Below, one piece after another: positions 41,349 through 50,276 of a stretch of DNA of 64,000 nt. The notes under the pieces are model-generated. The model was not told where the DNA came from. It made no database searches and saw only the letters and a program-made list of their open reading frames with translations. A program made the translations under genes and the position numbers. Source of the stretch: Methylomonas albis (GTDB lineage Bacteria > Pseudomonadota > Gammaproteobacteria > Methylococcales > Methylomonadaceae); contig NZ_JACXSS010000001.1 of NCBI RefSeq assembly GCF_014850955.1, forward strand, positions 3,162,001 to 3,226,000, read 5' to 3'. How positions within the stretch are numbered: the first letter of the stretch is position 1; every line of letters begins with the position of its first letter.

Positions 41349-44219
41349 TTAACTATCGACTGTCGCTTTTTTAGGTTTCTTCAAGAAAGTTTCCTGATCG
41401 CCTCTAAATTGCTGAAAACGTTGCTGCCATTCCGAGGGTTGCGCGACTTTAACCACTTGTACCGCCGTGACTTTGTATTCAGGACAGTTGGTGGCCCAAT
41501 CGGAGTTGTCGGTGGTGATGACGTTGGCGCCGGAGAATGGATGATGAAACGTGGTGTAGACCACGCCGGGCTGCATCCTGGTCGATACTTTGGCATGTAG
41601 CACCGTTTCACCGGCCCGGCTCTGAATGCCGACCCAGTCGCCATCAACAATGCCGCGCTCTTCGGCATCGTGCGGATGGAGTTCCAAGATGTCTTCCGGA
41701 TGCCAGATGCTATTTTTGGTACGCCGGGTTTGCGCGCCGACGTTGTACTGCGACAGAATGCGACCGGTCGTCAAAATCAGCGGGAAGCGGCGCGTGACTT
41801 TTTCGTCGGTCGCCACATACTCGGTGTTCATGAAATGGCCTTTGCCGCGCACGAAGCCATCGATGTGCATGGTTGGCGTACCTTCTGGGGCGTCGTCATT
41901 ACAAGGCCATTGAATACTGCCCATCTCGTCTAATTTGGCGTAACTGACCCCTTTAAAAGTGGGCGTCAATTCGGCGATTTCGTCCATGATTTGCGAGGGA
42001 TGGTCGTAATGCATGGGGTAGCCCATGGCATTGGCCAGCATCATCGTCGCTTCCCAGTCGCCATAGCCACCTAATGGCGGAGCCACTTTACGCACACGAG
42101 AGATACGACGTTCGGCATTGGTAAAGGTGCCGTCTTTTTCCAAAAAGGAAGCGCCTGGCAACAGCACGTGTGCGAATTTGGCCGTCTCGTTCAAAAACAA
42201 GTCTTGCACTACGATGCACTCCACCTGGCGTAGTGCGGCTTCCACATGTTGGGTGTTGGGGTCGGATTGGGCGATGTCTTCGCCTTGGCAATACAATCCT
42301 TTAAAAGTGCCTTCGAAGGCCGCTTCGAACATGTTCGGTATCCGCAATCCCGGTTCGTTTTGCAGGGTCACGCCCCAAGCCGCGTCAAACACAGCGCGCG
42401 CGTCAGCGTTGGATACATGGCGATAACCGGGCAACTCATGCGGGAACGCACCCAAATCGCATGAGCCTTGCACATTGTTTTGACCGCGTAACGGATTAAC
42501 GCCGACGCCGGTGCGACCAATGTTGCCGGTGGCCATCGCCAGGTTGGCAATGGCGATCACCATCGTGGAACCCTGGCTGTGTTCAGTCACGCCCAAACCG
42601 TAATAAATCGTGCCATTCGGGGCGGCGGCAAATAGTCGCGCGGCGCCGCGCACTTGATCAGCCGGCACACCGGTAATTTCCTGCATCTCTTCCGGCGAAT
42701 TGCGCGGCTCGAGAATGAAGTTTTTCCAAGTTTGAAATTCTTTGGGGTCGCAACGCTCGTTGATAAAGTTTTCGTCGTACAAGCCTTCGCTGACGATGAC
42801 ATGCGCCAAAGCATTTGCCATGGCGACATTGGTGCCAGGGCGCAATTTCAGATGGTAATCGGCATGGATGTGCGCTGAATTGACCATATTGATTTCACGC
42901 GGATCGACCACAATCAGTCCGGCCCCTTCACGTAAACGGCGCTTTATTTGCGAGCCCACCACCGGATGACCGTCGGTTGGATTGACGCCAATCAGCATAA
43001 TCACATCGGCATCCTGCACCGAATCGAAGGTTTGCGTACCGGCCGAGGTACCAAATGTCGCGCTCAATCCGTAACCCGTCGGCGAATGGCAAACCCGCGC
43101 ACAGGTATCGACGTTGTTATTGCCAAATGCGGCGCGCACCAGTTTTTGTACCAAGTAGTCTTCTTCATTGGTACAACGCGAAGACACCAGTCCACCAATT
43201 GAGTTTTGGCCGTATTTGGCTTGAATAGCTTTGAATTTAGTGGCGGCAAACTCGATAGCTTGCTCCCAAGTCGCTTCCTGCCAGGGATCGGTGATTTTTT
43301 CGCGGATCATCGGTTTGGTCAGGCGATCGGGATGTGTCGCATAGCCCCAGGCAAATCGGCCTTTAACACAGGCATGGCCGTGGTTAGCGTCGCCGTTCTT
43401 ATTCGGAAACATGTTGACCACTTGCGTGCCTTTGACTTCGGCCACCAGTGAACAGCCAACCCCGCAATAGGCGCAAGTCGTCACGATGTGATCGTCAGAC
43501 TGGCCGCGCTCGATTAAGGTTTTTTCCATCAGAGTGGCGGTTGGGCAAGACAGCACGCAGGCGCCGCAAGACACGCAATCGGAATCAAGGAACGCTTCAT
43601 TTTGGCCTGCGGAAACCCTCGACTCAAAGCCGCGACCGTCGATGGTTAGCGCGAACGTGCCCTGAACTTGTTCGCAGGCACGCACGCAGCGGTTGCAAAC
43701 AATACATTTGGAAGGGTCGTAGGTGAAATACGGATTGGACTCGTCCTTTTGTAACGATAGATGGTTATGACCTTCGTAGCCGTAACGCACTTCGCGCAGC
43801 CCCACCCGACCCGCCATGGTTTGCAGTTCACAATTGCCATTGGCTGGACAAATCAGGCAGTCGAGCGGGTGATCGGAAATATACAGTTCCATTACACCCC
43901 GGCGAATTTTGGCGAGTTGCGACGTTTCAGTGTGAACTTTCATACCGGCTTCGGCGGGTGTGGTACAAGAGGCCGGATGACCGCGCCGACCATCTATTTC
44001 TACCAGACAAAGACGGCAGGAGCCGAATGGTTCCAAGCTTTCCATCGCACACAATTTGGGTATTTCAATCCCCGCCATGGCGGCGGCACGCATCACGGAT
44101 GTCCCTTGAGGCACGGTGACCTTGATCCGGTCGATTTCCAGTTCGATCAAGGTGTCCGAGAATTTTTCGGGTGTTCCAAAATCTTTGTCACAGCCACAAT
44201 TTCCGCATTGATGCGCCAT
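41349..44219 (-). CDS. fdsA: Formate dehydrogenase alpha subunit, bis-MGD molybdo- or tungsto-enzyme
   Basis: A 956-residue catalytic subunit. Order: an N-terminal CGNCGC motif (residues 5-10), a 2Fe-2S domain (PFGSCRLCLVEIDG, near 60), a HxxxC-type cluster (DHPLDCLICPANGNC, near 123), two 4Fe-4S sites (CIVCNRCVRAC near 173, CVSCGACVLSC near 218), then the molybdopterin domain (CAYCGVGC near 250; metal-ligand Cys in RVCHSPTGYG near 378). Cysteine rather than selenocysteine is used. The start is ATG 44219 with AGGAG upstream. The NADH-dehydrogenase-like partners (fdsB, fdsG) and fdsD are not adjacent, so they must be elsewhere or the subunit has another partner. Confidence 0.92.
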   Translation of the reverse strand: MAHQCGNCGCDKDFGTPEKFSDTLIELEIDRIKVTVPQGTSVMRAAAMAGIEIPKLCAMESLEPFGSCRLCLVEIDGRRGHPASCTTPAEAGMKVHTETSQLAKIRRGVMELYISDHPLDCLICPANGNCELQTMAGRVGLREVRYGYEGHNHLSLQKDESNPYFTYDPSKCIVCNRCVRACEQVQGTFALTIDGRGFESRVSAGQNEAFLDSDCVSCGACVLSCPTATLMEKTLIERGQSDDHIVTTCAYCGVGCSLVAEVKGTQVVNMFPNKNGDANHGHACVKGRFAWGYATHPDRLTKPMIREKITDPWQEATWEQAIEFAATKFKAIQAKYGQNSIGGLVSSRCTNEEDYLVQKLVRAAFGNNNVDTCARVCHSPTGYGLSATFGTSAGTQTFDSVQDADVIMLIGVNPTDGHPVVGSQIKRRLREGAGLIVVDPREINMVNSAHIHADYHLKLRPGTNVAMANALAHVIVSEGLYDENFINERCDPKEFQTWKNFILEPRNSPEEMQEITGVPADQVRGAARLFAAAPNGTIYYGLGVTEHSQGSTMVIAIANLAMATGNIGRTGVGVNPLRGQNNVQGSCDLGAFPHELPGYRHVSNADARAVFDAAWGVTLQNEPGLRIPNMFEAAFEGTFKGLYCQGEDIAQSDPNTQHVEAALRQVECIVVQDLFLNETAKFAHVLLPGASFLEKDGTFTNAERRISRVRKVAPPLGGYGDWEATMMLANAMGYPMHYDHPSQIMDEIAELTPTFKGVSYAKLDEMGSIQWPCNDDAPEGTPTMHIDGFVRGKGHFMNTEYVATDEKVTRRFPLILTTGRILSQYNVGAQTRRTKNSIWHPEDILELHPHDAEERGIVDGDWVGIQSRAGETVLHAKVSTRMQPGVVYTTFHHPFSGANVITTDNSDWATNCPEYKVTAVQVVKVAQPSEWQQRFQQFRGDQETFLKKPKKATVDS

Positions 44220-44620
44220 CGATTTATCTCCTAACGGTTGTCCGGATGTGAGCATACGGGATGCAATATTTTGAAAACGCGCATCCGGGTTTCCAACACA
44301 AAAGACGTTGTTGGGATTGGCTTGCTCTGAACCGATCTGAATCACGACTAAGTGGAATTTTAGATACTGTTATATTTGTTAGTATATATCGAAAAATAGT
44401 GTCGAGCTAACGCTTGATCGCCGTACATTAAGCTTTAATGTGTATAAAATGCCGTGTGGCCCCAATTGGCTCGGCTTAGCGAACAGTCTGTCAATGAAAT
44501 TCGGTAGTAATTTTGGGACTTTTAACTGGTATGGCTATGTTGATCCTGCGTATAATTCAAACTTCGATATATTTTTTGAAATATATTGATTTGCGCATTT
44601 TTTTGGCAGGGGCGACGCTT

Positions 44621-44935
44621 ATGAAAGACGGAATGTACGAGACATTAATCTCAGCACCAGCTCCATCCAAACCATTCGAACTCGTGCTTAACAACCTCAA
44701 TGATATAGGACGGTTTTACGAGGCTTATCCTGAGGACGAGGCGATCTAAGAAATCCTGGCTCACGTTCAGAGCTTCATGGCACCAAGCATCCGCAGACAA
44801 ATTGTTGCGCATCTGCATCATGGTGGCGTTGGAATGAAGGCGACTGTGCTGCAAGCCGTTGGGTTGCTGAAAGAAGCGACTGAGTATCGTGAACAAAGAT
44901 CACAATTGGAACACAGCAAATCATACGAGGAGTAA
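44621..44935 (+). pseudogene. Small gene interrupted by one in-frame TAA
   Basis: From ATG 44621 (AGGGG upstream) the frame reads MKDGMYETLISAPAP and FELVLNNLNDIGRFYEAYPE to a TAA at 44747-44749. The same frame then continues without further stop for 61 codons (EILAHVQSFMAPSIRRQI, LQAVGLLKEATEYREQ) to TAA at 44933. Both halves are protein-like and in the same frame, so the simplest reading is a 104-codon gene broken by a nonsense change. Function unknown. It lies in the spacer between divergent fdsA and xoxF. Confidence 0.6.
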
Positions 44936-45502
44936 GTCTGCCCGTGCGTATTTTGAACCAATGCGCTCGTAATAATGAAGTCTACAGTCGGTTTAACAAC
45001 TTAAATCAGCCCTTCAAGAGCGACAAAAATTGAATAACCGAAGTCGCAAGGCCATCTAAGTCCACCAGTAATAAAGTGATCGATTACATCCAATCCCCGA
45101 ACGGATGGAGGGTCCCATTAGGCTCCGGCAGAGTGCTTGCCATCCCATCTTGTTTGCTTGCGGACTTAACCGTTAAGGATGCTGGAAACAAAGTAAATTT
45201 CATCGGTCGAGCAATAGATGTTGTTTGTAAACTCAATATTCTCTAAGCCTACTTTCGGCTGGAAATTTGCCTGTTTCATCTACCGGCTATGGCCGATTCA
45301 GGCAAAGAAACAGCTAAAAATCTTAATACCTTCCTAATCAAACACTAACAATACCATAACTTTTAAAGGGTAGTCTGAAAGCGCTTCACTTCCTTATCGC
45401 GCAACAGTTGGATTTTGTACGTCAGTGCGTAGTTGGTCAGTCCATTCCATGTACTAGTGCAATTTGCCAAGCGATATTTCACCTTAACAAGGAGACCATT
45501 AA
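44936..45502. other. 567-bp upstream region of xoxF
   Basis: No firm gene. A 56-codon frame from a GTG at 45076 is open (DYIQSPNGWRVPLGSG) but lacks support. An inverted repeat TTTGCCTG/CAGGCAAA at 45266-45306, with inner CCGGC/GGCCG, may be a terminator or regulator site. The xoxF ribosome site AAGGAGACCATTAA is at the end of the region. Confidence 0.5.
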
Positions 45503-47326
45503 ATGACTGTCATAAACATGCTTCATTATAATAAAGAGCCGCACGGAGGCTTAAAAGCGCGATCGACCCCCATCCATAAGGGCGTGGTATTTGCGATGTT
45601 GCTCGGCGGTAGCGCCTTGTCCATCGGCGCCGCTGCGGCGACCGGTGCAGGGGCCGACTGGCCAACCGCTGGCGGTACGCCGGAAGGTACCCGTTACAGC
45701 GAACTCGCCGACATTAATCCTGACAATGTCGGCCAACTAAAAGAAGAGTTTTCGTTTAAAACCGGTGCCCACGGCAGCCACATGGGCGAACCGCTAGTTG
45801 TCGGCAGCACCCTTTATGTTGTCACGCCCTTCCCCAACAAACTGATCGCCTATGATCTTAATAAGGGCGTAACCAAATGGACTTATGCCCCTAAAGTGAG
45901 TGAATACGCCAAGGGTGCTAATTGCTGCGGCGGCATCAACCGAGGGGCCGTTTACGCGGAAGGCAAAATCGTCTTCAACCTGCTCGACAATACCACCGTG
46001 GCGGTCGACACATTGACCGGCAAGGAAGTCTGGCGTAATCACATGGCGGACCCGCATACCGGTGTCACGATGACGGTAGCCCCGATCATTGCCAAAGGTA
46101 AAGTCATCACCGCGTCTTCCAGCGGCGAGATGGGGGTGCGCGGCTGGATTCAGGCCTTGGATCTGAATACCGGCAAATCGCTGTGGCGCGCCTATAACAC
46201 CGGCCCTGACAAAGATGTATTGATCGGCCAAAACTTTCGCGACAATTCCATTTATTACAAAGATCAAGTAGACCAAGGTGCCACCAGTTGGCCCAACCAA
46301 AGGGCTTACCTGCTGGGCGGCAGCGCTGCCTGGGGATACCTGAGTTACGACCCGGAACTCGATTTGCTGTTTTACGGCACCAGCCAACCTGGAGTCTGGA
46401 ATGCGGATATGCGTTGCGATGCTGCAACATATAAAACAAATCCGCGCAAGTGTGACAACAAATGGGGTTCTTCTATTTTCGCCAGAAAACCCGACACGGG
46501 AGAAGCCGTGTGGGCCTATCAGCTTGTTCCGCACGACAGCTGGGACTACGATGCCGCCAGCGAGAATATCGCCGTCAATCAAACGCTGACTATCAACGGT
46601 GTTACCCACGAGAAATTGCTGGTTCATTTCAATAAAAACGGTTTTGCCTACACCTTCGACCGAGCAACCGGCGAGGTTTTGCTGGCACCGCAATTCGTCA
46701 AAGAAGTGAATTGGGCGAAGGGTGTGGATTTGACGACTGGCCTACCCATTGTCAACGACAACATGCGCGTCCATCAGGGGGCTTTAACCGAAAAAGTCTG
46801 TCCGTCTGTACTTGGAGGAAAAGGCTGGGAACCGGCGTCATTCTCGCCGAAGACCGGTCTATTCTATGCGCCGACCTTCAATCTATGCGGCAATCTGGAA
46901 GCATTAAAGGCTGAATTTATCTCCGGCGCACCTTACATGGGTACGGATTACAGCATAGGCGCAGCCTCGGATACCAGTTATTCAAGCGACCTTATCGCCT
47001 GGGATGCCGTGAAAGGCGAGAAGAAATGGGAGGTTAAAGAAACCAGCTGGATCTATGCCGGTACATTGACGACGGCTGGCGGGGTAGTGTTTTACTCGAC
47101 CAAAGAGCCGGCACTGAAAGCAGTTGATGCCGACAAGGGTGGAAAACCTTTGTTTACCGCCAAATTGGAATGCAACACTGTCGGTAACCCCATCAGTTTT
47201 GCCGGCCCTGACGGCAAACAGCGCGTCGCGGTATTTAGTGATGATAAGTGTGCGGCTAACACCAGCTCCGATGGTGAACACCAAACCGGTAACGGCGGCT
47301 GGGTTCACGTATACAAGCTGCCTTAA
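45503..47326 (+). CDS. xoxF: XoxF lanthanide-dependent PQQ methanol dehydrogenase
   Basis: A 607-residue quinoprotein that oxidises methanol in the periplasm. A signal region (GVVFAMLLGGSALSIGAAAATGAGA) follows a 26-residue polar leader. The eight-bladed propeller shows the vicinal disulphide (GANCCGGINRG, about 140), the Glu ligand in SGEMGVRGW (about 207) and the catalytic Asp348 in HDSWDYDAASEN. Asp350, two residues later, is the extra carboxylate that marks lanthanide-binding XoxF and is absent from Ca-dependent MxaF. The DAASEN ending differs from the more usual DGVNE, hinting at a separate XoxF clade. First gene of xoxFJG. Confidence 0.95.
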   Translation: MTVINMLHYNKEPHGGLKARSTPIHKGVVFAMLLGGSALSIGAAAATGAGADWPTAGGTPEGTRYSELADINPDNVGQLKEEFSFKTGAHGSHMGEPLVVGSTLYVVTPFPNKLIAYDLNKGVTKWTYAPKVSEYAKGANCCGGINRGAVYAEGKIVFNLLDNTTVAVDTLTGKEVWRNHMADPHTGVTMTVAPIIAKGKVITASSSGEMGVRGWIQALDLNTGKSLWRAYNTGPDKDVLIGQNFRDNSIYYKDQVDQGATSWPNQRAYLLGGSAAWGYLSYDPELDLLFYGTSQPGVWNADMRCDAATYKTNPRKCDNKWGSSIFARKPDTGEAVWAYQLVPHDSWDYDAASENIAVNQTLTINGVTHEKLLVHFNKNGFAYTFDRATGEVLLAPQFVKEVNWAKGVDLTTGLPIVNDNMRVHQGALTEKVCPSVLGGKGWEPASFSPKTGLFYAPTFNLCGNLEALKAEFISGAPYMGTDYSIGAASDTSYSSDLIAWDAVKGEKKWEVKETSWIYAGTLTTAGGVVFYSTKEPALKAVDADKGGKPLFTAKLECNTVGNPISFAGPDGKQRVAVFSDDKCAANTSSDGEHQTGNGGWVHVYKLP

Positions 47327-47361
47327 TTGCCATGTCGCACATAGGTACGAAGCGGAGTTAT

Positions 47362-48249
47362 ATGCTCCAGTCATCGTTTAAATCGCCAGACGCACTGCGA
47401 ATTGCTTTCTTAGCCGCCATATTGTCGTTTGCTACGGCGGTGGCCGCGGATAGTGAGTTGCGCGTGTGTGCGGATCCGGACAATTTGCCGTTCTCCAATC
47501 AGAAACAAGAAGGCTTTGAAAACAAGATCGCCAAGCTATTGGCTGACGACTTGGGGATGAAGCTGAACTTTTACTGGCAGAAACAACGGCAGGGTTATAT
47601 CCGTGAAACCCTGGGGGCAAAATACTGCGATGTGATGATGGGTGTACCACACGGTTATGAACGGGTGCTTTCCACCCGGCCCTATTACCGTTCCGGCTAC
47701 GCTTTTGTCACGGCGCGCGGTCGCCATCTGGCGTTTAAATCTTTTGACGATCCGCGTTTGCACAAGCTGAAAATTGGCCTGCACGCAATCGGCATCGACG
47801 GTTCCAACTCCCCGCCGGCCAACGCGTTGGCTCGGCGCGGCATAGTCGAAAATATTGTCGGCTATTCCATGTGGGGTGAAGAATCGATCGATAACCCGCA
47901 AGGTGAAATTGTGAGTGCCGTCGCCAAGCAGGAAATCGATGTCGCCATCGTCTGGGGGCCGATCGGCGGCTATTTCGCCAAGCCATTCGGTAAAGCCCTG
48001 GTGGTAACGCCAGCGCCGGCCGATGCCGACATGCCGTCGATGCCTTTTGACTTTGATATTTCCCTGGGCGTTAGAAAAGGCGAAGAGGCTTTCGCAGCGC
48101 AACTGGAGCAAAGTCTGACGCGTAAACAGCGCGAGATTCAAGACATTTTGACTGCTTATAACGTACCGCTTATCAAACCATTTTTGGGCGCCACTGTATC
48201 CCTTTTGGATAGGGATCCGGCGACCTCTCAAACTTCACTCAAGAGGTAA
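47362..48249 (+). CDS. xoxJ: XoxJ periplasmic binding protein
   Basis: A 295-residue solute-binding-like protein, starting at ATG 47362 with GCGGAG just upstream; an upstream in-frame ATG at 47332 lacks this. The signal peptide is RIAFLAAILSFATAVAA. The mature fold begins LRVCADPDNLPFSNQKQEGFENKIA, the usual XoxJ/MxaJ opening, and includes KYCDVMMGVPHGYERVLST. XoxJ is thought to help activate XoxF. It lies 35 bp after xoxF. Confidence 0.93.
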   Translation: MLQSSFKSPDALRIAFLAAILSFATAVAADSELRVCADPDNLPFSNQKQEGFENKIAKLLADDLGMKLNFYWQKQRQGYIRETLGAKYCDVMMGVPHGYERVLSTRPYYRSGYAFVTARGRHLAFKSFDDPRLHKLKIGLHAIGIDGSNSPPANALARRGIVENIVGYSMWGEESIDNPQGEIVSAVAKQEIDVAIVWGPIGGYFAKPFGKALVVTPAPADADMPSMPFDFDISLGVRKGEEAFAAQLEQSLTRKQREIQDILTAYNVPLIKPFLGATVSLLDRDPATSQTSLKR

Positions 48250-48256
48250 ATCAATC

Positions 48257-48724
48257 ATGCGAGTTCTACTGAATATAGTCTCAATCGCCTTCGGGCTAAT
48301 CCTGTTCGCGGGCGGCATGAGCGCCGCCCATGCGGACAGACCGCGGACATCGTCGTCCAATTCGACCGATTCAAAGGGTTCAAGCACAGGCGGATCGACA
48401 GCGTCGACCACGATAACGACACCCCCTACCTGCATTACGCCTACTCAGGACGCGGCCGGCGAAGGACGCAGGGCTTACATGCGGATGAATTGCTACAGCT
48501 GCCATGGTGGCGGCGGTCATGGCGGAGCCATGGGGCCTAGTTTGGTTGGCGAGGCGGACGAAACCGGCGAGGCAGTTCTGAATGGCAAAGGCGAGGGAAT
48601 GCCGTCCTTTAAAAACAATCTGTGTCCCAACGACATTGCCAATCTTAAAGCCTATTTGCAATTGCTGGATACAGGTACAGAGCCGAGCTTTGTCAGGTGG
48701 TGGGAACCCAATCCATCCAGATAG
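48257..48724 (+). CDS. xoxG: XoxG c-type cytochrome, electron acceptor of XoxF
   Basis: A 155-residue periplasmic cytochrome c. A signal peptide (NIVSIAFGLILFAGGMSAAHA) is followed by a long Ser/Thr-rich linker (SSSNSTDSKGSSTGGSTAS), a haem site MNCYSCHGGG, and a probable Met ligand in GEGMPSFKNN. XoxG accepts electrons from PQQ in XoxF. The low-complexity linker is longer than is usual. GAGGTAAATC gives the ribosome site 7 bp after xoxJ. Confidence 0.9.
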   Translation: MRVLLNIVSIAFGLILFAGGMSAAHADRPRTSSSNSTDSKGSSTGGSTASTTITTPPTCITPTQDAAGEGRRAYMRMNCYSCHGGGGHGGAMGPSLVGEADETGEAVLNGKGEGMPSFKNNLCPNDIANLKAYLQLLDTGTEPSFVRWWEPNPSR

Positions 48725-48734
48725 GCATCATCGA

Positions 48735-48761
48735 GTGGACGGTCCGGCTGCGGTCGTCCAC
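48735..48761 (+). terminator. Hairpin between xoxG and pqqA
   Basis: Inverted repeat GTGGACG (48735-48741) and CGTCCAC (48755-48761), followed by CCTTT. A weak terminator or attenuator could set pqqA expression lower or separate it from xoxFJG, or stabilise the upstream mRNA. Confidence 0.4.
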
Positions 48762-48859
48762 CCTTTGCCAGCCATGCTTTCAGGCTATGTTAATCATCAA
48801 AGTCTGCAACAAGCTGACAGAGAAACAAAACCTAAATCAATTTAATAGAGGTATACGAT

Positions 48860-48934
48860 ATGAAATGGGAAAAACCTTGCTATAACGACTTGCGCTTTGG
48901 TTTTGAAGTAACCATGTACATCTACAATCGATAG
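48860..48934 (+). CDS. pqqA: PqqA, 24-residue precursor of pyrroloquinoline quinone
   Basis: A very short gene, ATG 48860 to TAG 48932-48934, with AGAGG 8 bases upstream. The peptide starts [14 protein letters not shown] and ends [10 protein letters not shown]. The Glu and Tyr that are fused to form PQQ are Glu16 and Tyr20 in FEVTMY, with exactly the conserved three-residue gap. The rest of the pqq pathway (pqqBCDE) is not here, so this is an additional or separated precursor gene placed beside the PQQ enzyme it would serve. It ends with a strong terminator. Confidence 0.93.
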   Translation: MKWEKPCYNDLRFGFEVTMYIYNR

Positions 48935-48953
48935 CTATCGATTAAACCCAACA

Positions 48954-48991
48954 ACGGGGCTCCTTAGTCAGCTAAGGGCTCCGTTTTTTTT
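48954..48991 (+). terminator. Strong terminator after pqqA
   Basis: Hairpin ACGGGGCTCCTTAG / CTAAGGGCTCCGT with a short loop, followed by eight T residues. Position and shape fit the end of the xoxFJG-pqqA transcript. Confidence 0.92.
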
Positions 48992-49082
48992 GGACTTGCA
49001 GAATTCACAGCTTGATCGTGATTTATCGCCGGCAGTCACGCCTGTTCGCGATGGCGCAAAACGAGCAGCCTCAGCCAAGCCG

Positions 49083-50039
49083 TTACTTCATTATTTTTTT
49101 ACGTTTTCGTTTGCTTAATTGATCCAGTTTATTCGAGGCTTGCTCAAACGACTTCAACATATTGTCGAAAGCAGTGGCGCTGTCGACTCCGGCAGGCTGA
49201 GTAGACGGTGTAGCACCCTCTTCTATCTTGCTGCTGCTGTCTGGCGCAGGCTTGGCCACTTCGGGCTTTTTTGAATTCGGTTCAGCCGAACCCTCAACGG
49301 CGCTATCAACATCCAAGTCGTAGCTGGTGACATCATTTTTCCCATCGTTGATCAAATTGCGCCTATATTGCAGGAAGGATTCGCGGGTAAACACATAGGG
49401 ATCTAAAGCCGCCTCGTTGATAAAGTTTAATGCACCCTCGGCGTTTGCGCGATCATTGATCCCCTCGATAATTCCCGTGCCCGGCACATAAGTACCTGGG
49501 TTGGCGGCTTTGTCCAGGATGCCGCCGCCGCCATCGCGAATCGTGGTTGGCCCCATAACCGGCAATACCAAATACGCGCCCTGACCCACGCCCCACACCG
49601 CCAAGGTTTGCCCAAAATCTTCAACGTTGTTTTTTAACCCGACTTCGCTCGCAACGTCGATCAAACCACCTAAACCAATCGTGGTGTTGGTTAAGAAGCG
49701 CCCGGTATCCGAGGCGCTTTGTTGGAATTTGCCCTGCAGGACGTCGTTCAGCACCACATTAACGCCTTTCAAATTACTGAAAAAGTTATTGACGCCGGTT
49801 TCCATGAAATCAGGCGTAATAAATTTATAACCATCGGAAACCGGCTTAAAAAAATATTTATCCAGGGACATATTAAACCCGTACATAGACCGGTTAAACC
49901 CTTCATACGGATCATCATATACTGAGAGCTCATCGTGTTTCTCGGTGCTAGCGCATCCTGGCATCAGCAATGCGCTTGTCAATAAAAACACTTCGACCGA
50001 AAGTGCGCGGCTTTTGCCTGGATGCAATTGGGTAAACAT
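49083..50039 (-). CDS. mlaA: MlaA/VacJ-family outer-membrane lipoprotein
   Basis: A 318-residue lipoprotein, lipobox LMPGC. The MlaA core is clear: DPYEGFNRSMYGFNMSLDKYFFKPVSDGY, NNFFSNLKGVNVVLNDVLQGK, TGRFLTNTTIGLGGLIDVA, DFGQTLAVWGVGQGAYLVLPVMGPTT. MlaA removes phospholipid from the outer leaflet of the outer membrane. The C-terminus is extended by a low-complexity acidic/proline region (ENSKKPEVAKPAP-like) and a basic end (KRKRKKIMK), not part of the core. I take ATG 50039; a GTG one codon earlier is equivalent. The other mla genes are not here. Confidence 0.92.
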   Translation of the reverse strand: MFTQLHPGKSRALSVEVFLLTSALLMPGCASTEKHDELSVYDDPYEGFNRSMYGFNMSLDKYFFKPVSDGYKFITPDFMETGVNNFFSNLKGVNVVLNDVLQGKFQQSASDTGRFLTNTTIGLGGLIDVASEVGLKNNVEDFGQTLAVWGVGQGAYLVLPVMGPTTIRDGGGGILDKAANPGTYVPGTGIIEGINDRANAEGALNFINEAALDPYVFTRESFLQYRRNLINDGKNDVTSYDLDVDSAVEGSAEPNSKKPEVAKPAPDSSSKIEEGATPSTQPAGVDSATAFDNMLKSFEQASNKLDQLSKRKRKKIMK

Positions 50040-50276
50040 CACGTAAAAATCCTGAAAGTATATTGTTGCTGGAAGCTCTAAATTTAGGGTTAAGACTTAA
50101 GCTCTCCCTGAATTAAAGAATCGATTCGCCATTATAGCCTTTACCTAAATATCGCTAAGCCATCTTCACAGTGTTCCATGCTTTGCATGGCAATTCCACC
50201 ACCCCGGACTTAAATATCCGCAGCGTCCTGCATATTTGGCTAGACTAAACCCCGTACATCATAGCAAATCAGGCGC

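Noticed and set aside
45076-45246. 56-codon frame from GTG in the xoxF upstream region
   Set aside because: Somewhat protein-like, but no ribosome site, a non-ATG start and no known family; kept only as a note.
45794-46693. 299-codon minus-strand gene
   Set aside because: Antisense to xoxF, which has all quinoprotein motifs.
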